A DNA stretch of 33,965 nt from an uncultured Caryophanales bacterium (GTDB lineage: Bacteria > Bacillota_I > Bacilli_A > RF39 > UBA660): contig CAMKAT010000013.1 of NCBI GenBank assembly GCA_946410555.1, forward strand, positions 1 to 33,965, given 5' to 3'. Positions 22,984 through 29,895 of this stretch are shown one piece after another (position 1 is the first letter of the stretch; each line of letters begins with the position of its first letter). The position numbers were made by a program, and so were the translations under genes. The notes under the pieces are model-generated. The model saw only the letters and a program-made list of their open reading frames with translations, was not told where the DNA came from and did not search any database.

Positions 22984-23581
22984 GCTAACACTTAGCATTC
23001 TTTTCATATTCGTGGGGTTGTGCTTAATCTTATGTACATACTTTGCAAAAATTAAAGATAATTTATTTGCTGAAAAGAGTAAAACTTTAATTCAAGAAGT
23101 TGTAGATTTTGATGAAGATGCTGGTCAAGAATTATCATTAAATGAAGAAGAGGAAACACCAGTTCAATCTGGAAATGGAAGATATGATTATATCGGATAT
23201 TTAAGAATCCCTTCAATCAACTTAGATAGAGGATTTGTTTCACTTGATAATCCTTATAACTATGTTAATTACAATATTCAATTAATTAAGGGTTCTGATA
23301 TGCCTGATGTTAAAAATGGTAATTTAATACTAGCAGGTCATAAAGGAACATCCTCAGTATCTTACTTTAGTAAATTACATAACTTAAGTCTTGGAGCACA
23401 AGCTCAAGTAGAATATAATAACAAAACTTATAGTTATAAGTTAGTTAATATATATAATGTTGCTAAAGATGGAACAGTAGAGATTGTAAGAGATCCTACT
23501 AAGAAAACATTAACTTTAATTACATGTACACATTTAAGTAAGACCGAACAAACTGTGTATATATTCGAGTTAATAGATTAA
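22955..23581 (+). CDS. Sortase, partner of the VPATG adhesin
   Basis: I choose ATG 22955 with GGTGGAG (22942-22948) upstream; a TTG at 22940 is the alternative. The product has 208 residues: an N-terminal membrane anchor (about 10-32), an acidic linker (45-68), then the sortase barrel starting YIGYLRIPSINL. H129 (LAGHKG) and C191 (TLITCTH) are the catalytic pair. The usual catalytic Arg a few residues after the Cys is not seen: the segment reads C-THLSKTEQTVYIFEL. The gene overlaps the adhesin gene by 29 nt in another frame, which should couple their translation. A terminator-like hairpin lies across this overlap. The sortase class is unclear. Confidence 0.85.
   Translation: MLRNLSKNAKLTLSILFIFVGLCLILCTYFAKIKDNLFAEKSKTLIQEVVDFDEDAGQELSLNEEEETPVQSGNGRYDYIGYLRIPSINLDRGFVSLDNPYNYVNYNIQLIKGSDMPDVKNGNLILAGHKGTSSVSYFSKLHNLSLGAQAQVEYNNKTYSYKLVNIYNVAKDGTVEIVRDPTKKTLTLITCTHLSKTEQTVYIFELID
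22972..23004 (+). terminator. Terminator-like hairpin inside the adhesin-sortase overlap
   Basis: AAAGAATGCTAAG (22972-22984), loop CTAACA, CTTAGCATTCTTT (22991-23003), and a short T run. The 13-bp stem is perfect. It spans the adhesin stop and the first codons of the sortase, so it probably lets only part of transcription reach the sortase. Confidence 0.7.
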
Positions 23582-23605
23582 AAAATAAATAAACGGGGGT
23601 TTATT

Positions 23606-24283
23606 ATGAAAGAGTTATCAATTATAGAAATAATTACTACTGCATTTAATGCAGTTAAAGATTCAAAGATTATTGTATTATTTGGATTAGAATTATTAAT
23701 TCTATTAATCCATTTAGTATTTAAAAAATCTATGGATAAGAAAATTAATAATAGAGTATCTTTAGGAGCTAGTTTATTATTACTTGGTTTCTATTTAGTT
23801 AACTATATTAATACTTTAAAAGTATTTGTTGATAATGTATCAACAAAACTATTAGATTTAATATATTTTCCTACAACTTTAGAATTTATAATTGTGGTAA
23901 TTCTTTCAATTATCATAAGTATATATACTTTAGTTAAATCTAATAAGACTTCATTAAAGATTGTTAATATACTTATACCTACTATTATTTCATTCTTATT
24001 CTTCTGTATTATTGAAAATGTTAATACATTAGAATTAGATTTTAATGAATTTAGTGTATTTACTAATTCAACATTAATGAGTCTTCATGAACTTGCTATG
24101 GGATTATTTATCTCTTGGATTATAGGTTTAATTCTATATAAAGTAGATGAATATGTAATTAATAAAGCAGTCAATGAAGTATATGAAACTGATTACAATT
24201 ATAAGACAGTTAATGCTTTATCAATTGATGAAATTAATAATCAAGATGAAGAATTAGAAATGCCTAGATTAAAAATGAACTAA
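23606..24283 (+). CDS. Polytopic membrane protein of the adhesin-sortase operon
   Basis: A 225-residue protein of unknown family with about five hydrophobic segments (near 20-40, 50-68, 90-112, 120-140 and 160-178). A short soluble C-terminal tail is acidic and ends PRLKMN. It starts 24 nt after the sortase stop behind a GGGGG ribosome site, with no promoter between, so it is probably the third gene of the adhesin operon. A role in adhesin export or sortase control is only inferred from position. Confidence 0.72.
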   Translation: MKELSIIEIITTAFNAVKDSKIIVLFGLELLILLIHLVFKKSMDKKINNRVSLGASLLLLGFYLVNYINTLKVFVDNVSTKLLDLIYFPTTLEFIIVVILSIIISIYTLVKSNKTSLKIVNILIPTIISFLFFCIIENVNTLELDFNEFSVFTNSTLMSLHELAMGLFISWIIGLILYKVDEYVINKAVNEVYETDYNYKTVNALSIDEINNQDEELEMPRLKMN

Positions 24284-24309
24284 AAAATGGATTTTATATC
24301 CATTTTTTT
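24282..24309 (+). terminator. Intrinsic terminator of the adhesin-sortase operon
   Basis: AAAAAATGGAT (24282-24292), loop TTTAT, ATCCATTTTTT (24298-24308), then T. It starts at the stop codon. Confidence 0.85.
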
Positions 24310-24340
24310 ATTGTTTTTTATTTTATTATTCCTAGAAAAA

Positions 24341-24349
24341 TGCTATATT
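24341..24349 (+). promoter_or_regulatory. Extended -10 promoter of the Pro/Ala/Val-rich gene
   Basis: TGC plus TATATT (24341-24349). The -35 region is T-rich without a clear match. Confidence 0.5.
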
Positions 24350-24371
24350 AATAGTAGAATAGGAGATGTGT

Positions 24372-25061
24372 ATGATGAATAACGAATTTGAAAACACAAC
24401 TAATATAGTCCCAGGTACACCTGATCAACCTTCTACTCCAGAAGCAATCGCAACTCCAGTTGAGACTTCTGCTCCAGTAGAACAAGCTCCAATATCTTTT
24501 GATAGTCCTGCTCCAGTAGCTTCTGCTGCTCCAGTAGTTGAAGATGTAAAAGTTACAGAAGAGGTTCCTGTATCAGTTGAACCACCTGTAGTAGAAAGCC
24601 CAGTAATGGATGATACTAATGTTGCAGTTGCTCCTGCAGTAGAACCTGCTCCAATTGTTACTCCTGATGTAGCACCTGTTGCACCAGTTGTAGCTCCAGC
24701 TCCTGTAGTTGAGCCAGCTCCAATTGATGTTGCTCCAGTTGTAGCACCAGTAGTTGAACCTGCACCAGCAGCTCCAGTAGATGTTGCTCCAGTTGTAGAA
24801 CCAACTCCAGTAGCAGCTCCAGAACCTGCACCTATTAGTGATGTTCAACCATTAGTTGATTCAAATACTGATGTAGTTAATGCACCAACACCATTTGATG
24901 CACCAATTCCTACAGTTGATCCAGTATCTGAACAAGAAACATTAAGTAGTGAGGTACCTGTTAAAGCAAATAATACTGTTAAGATTATTTCAATTGTATT
25001 AATTCTTGCTGGTATTCTTGTTTGCGGTTATGTACTTTTTACAACAATAACAGGAAAATAA
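24372..25061 (+). CDS. Tail-anchored Pro/Ala/Val-rich repeat protein
   Basis: I choose ATG 24372, 6 nt after AGGAG; ATG 24375 is equally possible and 24366 is too close to the ribosome site. About 229 residues. There is no signal peptide. Residues 10 to 195 are a low-complexity region built of degenerate units such as APVVEPAPI and DVAPVV, rich in Pro, Ala, Val and Glu, which should be extended and disordered. A single membrane segment at about 203-224 (VKIISIVLILAGILVCGYVL) lies next to the C-terminus. The topology is that of a C-tail anchor with the repeat region in the cytoplasm, though the reverse cannot be excluded. Function unknown. Confidence 0.75.
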   Translation: MMNNEFENTTNIVPGTPDQPSTPEAIATPVETSAPVEQAPISFDSPAPVASAAPVVEDVKVTEEVPVSVEPPVVESPVMDDTNVAVAPAVEPAPIVTPDVAPVAPVVAPAPVVEPAPIDVAPVVAPVVEPAPAAPVDVAPVVEPTPVAAPEPAPISDVQPLVDSNTDVVNAPTPFDAPIPTVDPVSEQETLSSEVPVKANNTVKIISIVLILAGILVCGYVLFTTITGK

Positions 25062-25088
25062 AAAAGGATTTTAAAAATCCTTTTTTTT
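25060..25088. terminator. Bidirectional terminator between convergent genes
   Basis: AAAAAAGGATTT (25060-25071) pairs with AAATCCTTTTTT (25076-25087). It serves the repeat-protein gene and the convergent sortase gene. Confidence 0.8.
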
Positions 25089-26721
25089 ATGAATTAATTT
25101 TTACTGCGTGAATTACAACTCTTTGTGAAGAACCAACACATGATGATAATGTTAATATCTTATCACTTGAATTTACTTCAGTATTAAAGTTATAAATACT
25201 TCTTGATTTTAACATGTTAACGAAGTTATTGAATTCATCGTCGTTATTAAATTCAGTAGCTAAATAATCATTTGTAACGTCTGTTCTATAAAGTGAGAAG
25301 ATTTTCCAGTTTATAGTTTCATTTTTAGTATTAAATGATATTACATAATTTTCACTATTCTTGTACCATGAAGAGGATAGTGTATTTTTTAATGTTCCAA
25401 ACATAATACCTGTTTTTATATTATGTCCATATATTATAGTATTTTTATCTAAGTTGTCTGGATTGTTTCTATAATCCATAAATATCCAGCCCATGCTGTT
25501 TTTATTTTGTCTGAAATCTCTATTCAAGTAATATGAATTACTATCTTTATTTTGGACTACAGGATAATCTATTTTTGTATTGTTTACTTTTAACCATCCA
25601 ACTGTATCATTATTTATTTTAAGTAAGTCTTCGATTACTCGAGAGTAGTTAATATAATATGGAGATACATAATTAGATTTTCTTTTAGTTGTTTGATTAA
25701 AGTCTTCAGCTCTAATATAATTTATGTCTTTTTTATTATCATCAAGAGTAGGTTCTATCCCTGAATTAATTAGGGAAGATATATCATCCATTTGACCATT
25801 TATCTTTTGTTCATCCATATATTGATTATATGAAGTAATTCCTGCATATATACCAATTAATGTTAATATGATAAATAGTACTGTACATATAAGTTTGATA
25901 TTTATTTCTTTAAAGAAATTTAAAAATCTATATTCTTTAGAATATTCTAATTTAAATTCAATGTTATTTTCTTGAATGAATTTCTTATATTGTTTTTTAA
26001 TGTAGTTTATTACTCTTAGTATTTCATCAACATTATTATTCTTTTCATTAATATATATTCTTATATTCTTTTTATTATTTTTCTTTAAATACTCAAGAAC
26101 TGTTAAAAGTGTTTCATTTGAATATTTAAGTACTCTTATTTGTTTTAATTTATAGTTAATAGATAAGAAGAAGTCTAGATCATTTATTATTTGATTAGAC
26201 ATTTCTACATCTATTATTAGTTCTCTTTTGTAATAAAAGTCTGTATATGTATCTAAGTGATTATCTATTAAGAATAGATTTTTTTCTTTGATAGTATGTC
26301 TTGTTAAAACTTTAATATTTTTCTTATCTAACATTTCTATTAGGTAAGGGGACATTTCATAACAATCTATTTTCTTTAAGGATTTACAACAAACAATTTT
26401 ATCGTAGATATCAGGAGTTATTAGTTCATCATCTATAAAATTTATTTTTTCTACCGTTTTAAAGTTCTTTACTAAATCTAAGTAGATTAAATCCATATCC
26501 ATATTTTCAATAACTACAGATTTAACTCCATATTTAAGTACAATTAAGTTTAAAAAGTTTAGTACTATATCATAGTTTTTTCTGATATAAGTGAAAGAGA
26601 AAACTAGATCATCTGCAGTTATTACATTAGTGTTATTTAGCTTCTTTAAATCTACGCTTTTTTCAACTTTTGAAATATATAAAATTTTACTAATTATTTT
26701 AAATTTTATGTTGTATTCCAT
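25087..26721 (-). CDS. Class-B-like sortase fused to a large N-terminal predicted cytosolic domain
   Basis: A 544-residue protein. Residues from about 365 to 544 are a sortase of the SrtB type: NNDTVGWLKVNNTKIDYPVVQ, YLNRDF, GWIFMDYRN, H433 in IIYGHNIKTG, C528 in LTLSSC and R534 in QRVVIHAVKI. All three catalytic residues are present. A membrane segment at about 276-298 precedes it. The first 270 residues are outside any sortase model I know: soluble, Lys/Ile/Asp-rich, with alternating strand-like and helical stretches (KTVEKINFIDDELITP, SLKKIDCYEMSP) that faintly resemble leucine-rich-type repeats. With an ordinary inside-out anchor this half would be cytosolic. TAGGAG lies upstream of the ATG. 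No substrate gene is adjacent apart from the VPATG adhesin 2 kb away. Confidence 0.85.
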   Translation of the reverse strand: MEYNIKFKIISKILYISKVEKSVDLKKLNNTNVITADDLVFSFTYIRKNYDIVLNFLNLIVLKYGVKSVVIENMDMDLIYLDLVKNFKTVEKINFIDDELITPDIYDKIVCCKSLKKIDCYEMSPYLIEMLDKKNIKVLTRHTIKEKNLFLIDNHLDTYTDFYYKRELIIDVEMSNQIINDLDFFLSINYKLKQIRVLKYSNETLLTVLEYLKKNNKKNIRIYINEKNNNVDEILRVINYIKKQYKKFIQENNIEFKLEYSKEYRFLNFFKEINIKLICTVLFIILTLIGIYAGITSYNQYMDEQKINGQMDDISSLINSGIEPTLDDNKKDINYIRAEDFNQTTKRKSNYVSPYYINYSRVIEDLLKINNDTVGWLKVNNTKIDYPVVQNKDSNSYYLNRDFRQNKNSMGWIFMDYRNNPDNLDKNTIIYGHNIKTGIMFGTLKNTLSSSWYKNSENYVISFNTKNETINWKIFSLYRTDVTNDYLATEFNNDDEFNNFVNMLKSRSIYNFNTEVNSSDKILTLSSCVGSSQRVVIHAVKINS

Positions 26722-26800
26722 ACATGACTCCTATTATATAAATATATTATCATGATTAATTAATTAATTAAATATTATTGATAAAAAAACTATATTCTTA

Positions 26801-26809
26801 TGCTATAAT
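26801..26809 (+). promoter_or_regulatory. Extended -10 promoter of the RNB-fold gene
   Basis: TGC plus TATAAT (26801-26809), 30 nt before the ATG. TTGATA (26778-26783) is 20 nt upstream of the -10, longer than ideal. A short TTAA tandem run (about 26756-26770) lies just upstream in the divergent intergenic region. Confidence 0.6.
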
Positions 26810-26839
26810 AAAGCCAGATAGAGATAGTAGGTGGTTAGT

Positions 26840-28642
26840 ATGGAAAAGCAAAGAAATGCTTTCGTAGAACTTTTTAATAAAAAGAAAGTTAAGCTTCCCA
26901 TGATACTCGCCAAATTTTCTTGTATAGACTTAAAAGATTTATTAAATACATTTGGAGATTATTTATCTAATGATTTTGATTACATAATAAATAATGAAGA
27001 ATATATGCTTAATCTTAATTTGTTTTTTATGGATTTTATAAAAGATAATATAAAAACTGAAGATGACTTATATGCATTAAGATCTATGATTTCTAAAGGA
27101 TTAGTTTCTTGTAAAGAATACTTAAAACCTTATAATAAAAAAGAAAAGAAAAAGGATGCTCTTTATAGTAGAATATATAGATTAAAATGTTTATTTCAAT
27201 ATGATATAGATTATATTGATAATAAATTATTAGATACTAACGTTAATTATTTAGATGCTAAAATTATTAATTTTATTTTATTTGATTTAAAGAATCCGGA
27301 TTATATATTTAGATTAACTGAAACTTATCCTGAGCTTTTAAATACAACTGATTACAATGGTGATAAGGTATTTACTGTTCTTATTAATTATTATTTAGAT
27401 AATGTTAATAAATTATCAGATGAAGATTTAACTTACTTTAAAAGAGTATTTATGATTCTTTTAGAAAGCGATGTATTAACACTTAAGAGTGATGAGCTTG
27501 TTGAATCATATGATAATTTAAAAGATAATTTCCATAGAACAAATAATAAAAATATTAAATATTTAATTGATTTAATTAATAGACATTATCCTAATTTAAA
27601 TGGAGATAAGATTAATTGTGTTGATTATATTAAAATGAAAGCTCCAGCATATGTTTTACCTTCGAATATAAATGAAGGTATAGATTTAACTAATGATTTT
27701 ACTATTACTATTGATGGTTTAAGAAATAAGAAATTAACTAATACATTATTTGATGATGCCTTTACTTTAAAGGGAAGTGGTAATGACTTACATATTTTAG
27801 TAAGTGTTCCTGATGTGGATATGTTTATTAAAAGAGATTCTGAGTTAGATAATTTCATGAGATGTCTTGGTGAATCTGTTTATATTAAAGATAATCATAG
27901 AGCTTTAATTGATTATAATTTAGCTAAGAATATGTCTTTAGAAAAAGGTAAGAAGAGAAATTGTATTACTTTTGATGTGAATGTTGATAGTGATGGTAAT
28001 ATTAAAGGTATAGATTTTTATAAGAGTATAGTTAGAGTTAATTATAATTTAACTAAAGATAAAGCAGATGATTTCATGAAATATCATGATTTTGATGAAA
28101 AATTGAATGTCTTAAATAAGATGTATGATTTATCTGCAAAACTTTGCAGAAAAAGAAAAGATATGATAGGAAAAAGATCTCCTGCGAAACTTATTATGGA
28201 TGAGTTTAATGTTTTGCCTGATTTAGTTACTGCTGATTATTTCTATAATAATGGTATAGTTTTCCCTTATAAAAATTATTTTGGAAAACTTAAAAGTGGT
28301 TCTAGAAAAAATGTAATTAAGATTGAAGATTTTATTCAAGAAAATAATCTTGATGAAGAGTCAATCGCTATGTTAAATTCTATCTTTGATATATATAATA
28401 GAGTTTTCTATGATACAATTAATTATGGAAATAAAACATATAAAGGTAAACCTTGTGGAAGTGTTGGTAATCCAATGAGAGAATATATTTCTCTTGAGAC
28501 TGATAGATTAATAAAGGATTTATTAATACATAATTTAAATAATTATGATTATTGGTTAGAAAGAGCTCAAAGAGATTGTATTGAATTTACTGAAACAAGT
28601 GCAAAGATAAGATCTTTATATGAATCAAAGAAAGGTAGATAA
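26840..28642 (+). CDS. Divergent RNB-domain (RNase II/R-like) protein
   Basis: The start is ATG 26840 behind TAGGTGG, giving 600 residues. Residues 1 to about 280 are helical and unrecognised. From about 288 the sequence follows the RNase II/R catalytic domain: TIDG (D292), DDA (D305, D306), LHILVSVPDVDMFIK, a GESVYI segment, ITFDVNVDSDGNIKGIDFYK, and later GNPMREYISLETDRL in place of TSPIRRYxDLxxHR. The family normally has IDG followed closely by DxDDA. Here about five residues are inserted and the first of those aspartates reads as Leu (TLFDDA), so activity may be reduced or lost. No cold-shock or S1 domains are visible. A membrane-anchored protein gene follows 2 nt later. Confidence 0.72.
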   Translation: MEKQRNAFVELFNKKKVKLPMILAKFSCIDLKDLLNTFGDYLSNDFDYIINNEEYMLNLNLFFMDFIKDNIKTEDDLYALRSMISKGLVSCKEYLKPYNKKEKKKDALYSRIYRLKCLFQYDIDYIDNKLLDTNVNYLDAKIINFILFDLKNPDYIFRLTETYPELLNTTDYNGDKVFTVLINYYLDNVNKLSDEDLTYFKRVFMILLESDVLTLKSDELVESYDNLKDNFHRTNNKNIKYLIDLINRHYPNLNGDKINCVDYIKMKAPAYVLPSNINEGIDLTNDFTITIDGLRNKKLTNTLFDDAFTLKGSGNDLHILVSVPDVDMFIKRDSELDNFMRCLGESVYIKDNHRALIDYNLAKNMSLEKGKKRNCITFDVNVDSDGNIKGIDFYKSIVRVNYNLTKDKADDFMKYHDFDEKLNVLNKMYDLSAKLCRKRKDMIGKRSPAKLIMDEFNVLPDLVTADYFYNNGIVFPYKNYFGKLKSGSRKNVIKIEDFIQENNLDEESIAMLNSIFDIYNRVFYDTINYGNKTYKGKPCGSVGNPMREYISLETDRLIKDLLIHNLNNYDYWLERAQRDCIEFTETSAKIRSLYESKKGR

Positions 28643-28644
28643 AG

Positions 28645-29154
28645 ATGCGTATATTTCTTGGATTAGTTGCATTAATTATTATTTTAGTTATAGCTTGGAA
28701 TGCTGTTATTAATACAGGACAAAAGAATAGTGATGCTATTAAAGAAGAAAAGAAAGCTTTTCAAAATAGAATTAGACTTCCTATTCAAGCTCAAGTATTT
28801 CCTGGTGAATTAGTTAAGATAGTAGATAGTGATATGTCTAATAATAGGCCAAGAATGTATACCTTTTATTATAAGTTAGAAGCTCATAAGATAGGTGTAG
28901 GTTTATATAATAAGAAGTATGTATTTATTGTAGATAATCAAGCTTATTCAACTTATGCTGAAGTTATGGGACATGCTACTGTAGCTAATAGTAGATTTGC
29001 TGGTATTAGTGCTAAATTTACTGTTACTGAAGTTATTGATCAAACTACTAATCAAAAGATTAGAGTCGAGGATGTTGAGGCTTTTAAAAATCATTTAGTT
29101 GAAGATACTTCAACACATTATAATGATCAAGTTGAATTTAAAGAAGAAAATTGA
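28645..29154 (+). CDS. Membrane-anchored hypothetical protein, 169 aa
   Basis: An N-terminal hydrophobic segment (2-21, MRIFLGLVALIIILVIAWN) followed by a soluble domain of about 140 residues, probably outside the membrane. It contains beta-like stretches (YTFYYKLEAHKIGVGLY, YVFIVDNQAYSTYAEVMGHA) and an acidic tail. Family not recognised. It starts 2 nt after the RNB-fold gene, so the two are co-transcribed and probably coupled. The stop is TGA and overlaps the TTGACA of the next promoter. Confidence 0.75.
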   Translation: MRIFLGLVALIIILVIAWNAVINTGQKNSDAIKEEKKAFQNRIRLPIQAQVFPGELVKIVDSDMSNNRPRMYTFYYKLEAHKIGVGLYNKKYVFIVDNQAYSTYAEVMGHATVANSRFAGISAKFTVTEVIDQTTNQKIRVEDVEAFKNHLVEDTSTHYNDQVEFKEEN

Positions 29155-29179
29155 CATTGATATATAATAGTGTTAATAT
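29151..29179 (+). promoter_or_regulatory. Promoter of the threonine T-box operon
   Basis: TTGACA (29151-29156), a 17-nt spacer ending TGT, and TAATAT (29174-29179). The -35 contains the stop codon of the upstream gene. Confidence 0.75.
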
Positions 29180-29185
29180 AATTGC

Positions 29186-29390
29186 ATAAATCAATGAAGA
29201 AAGACACGATTTTATAAGATAATTTATAGAGAACTTGTGGTTGGTGGAAACAAGTAAGGACTTATAAGATTACTACTTTCTGAGTGAATTAATAAATTCC
29301 GGGAAGACACCCGTTATAACAAATTAAGTTAAATATAGGGATGGTACCGTGCTTTATGCACTCCTAAGGTATCATCTCTTTTTTATTTTA
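29186..29390 (+). ncRNA. T-box riboswitch (threonine specifier ACU) upstream of thrS
   Basis: Stem I pairs AGAAAG with CTTTCT and TTATAAG with CTTATAA. On the 3' side the loop reads GATT-ACT-A, placing codon ACT at 29272-29274, which is threonine and agrees with thrS two genes on. The register is less certain than in the serine T-box because the loop-E sequence is atypical. The core TGGTACCG is at 29342-29349. The competing terminator pairs AGGGATGGTACC (29337-29348) with GGTATCATCTCT (29368-29379), then a T run. An apical stretch CTTGTGGTTGGTGGAAACAAG resembles the AG-bulge/distal loop region of stem I. Confidence 0.92.
29337..29385 (+). terminator. Regulated terminator of the threonine T-box
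   Basis: A 12-bp stem with G-U pairs encloses the T-box core and is followed by six T. It is the OFF structure of the T-box. Confidence 0.85.
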
Positions 29391-29400
29391 GGAGGGTATT

Positions 29401-29895
29401 ATGGGAAGAAAGAAATTTGATAATTGTTATTATGTAGAAATGGAAGATTTTTTAACGCAATATGTATTTCCACTTGCTGGAGATTATGAATTCCAATATG
29501 ATGAAGATGGTAATATTGTTGAAAGAGATGATCAAGGAGAACTTAAATATGATTATGATAAGTTAAAAGGATTATCACATTTAGATTTAGATGAATTAAA
29601 TATTCCAGGTGTTAAAAGAGTTGGAGATGAAGATACTTATTACAACTTTAATGAATTAATTTTAGTAGCAGCTTCAGGATATAAACATAGAGGGAAAGAA
29701 ATTCATCCATACTTAAGACCTTTTAGTGTATTAAAAGGTCAACTTGAAGAATTAGGTTATACTGATGAAGAAGTAATGAATATATTACTTAGAAAAAATA
29801 AAGATTATGATTTTAATGAATTAGATAGTTTCGATAAGATTACTGATTCAAACGGATTTAAAGTAAAGGAGAGAATTAAATATGATAAATTTTAA
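29401..29895 (+). CDS. Hypothetical protein between the T-box and thrS, 164 aa
   Basis: A soluble, acidic protein of unknown family with many Asp, Glu and Tyr and no membrane segment. An acidic turn region (FQYDEDGNIVERDDQGE) is followed by a conserved-looking central part (FNELILVAASGYKHRGKEIHPYLRPFSVLKGQL) and a helical C-terminus. GGAGGG precedes the ATG. Its last 14 bases overlap the thrS start in another frame, and the thrS ribosome site AAAGGAGAG lies within it, so both are under threonine control. The position mirrors the DUF1653 gene before serS. Confidence 0.78.
   Translation: MGRKKFDNCYYVEMEDFLTQYVFPLAGDYEFQYDEDGNIVERDDQGELKYDYDKLKGLSHLDLDELNIPGVKRVGDEDTYYNFNELILVAASGYKHRGKEIHPYLRPFSVLKGQLEELGYTDEEVMNILLRKNKDYDFNELDSFDKITDSNGFKVKERIKYDKF

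Noticed and set aside
24573-24848. A 91-codon minus-strand open frame rich in Cys, Trp, Tyr, Asn and Ser
   Set aside because: It is the reverse reading of the Pro/Ala/Val repeat; the odd composition follows directly from the repeat codons.
26755-26771. Tandem TTAA units in the divergent region before the RNB-fold gene
   Set aside because: Four or five short units in A+T-rich DNA; there is not enough to call a variable repeat or a binding site.
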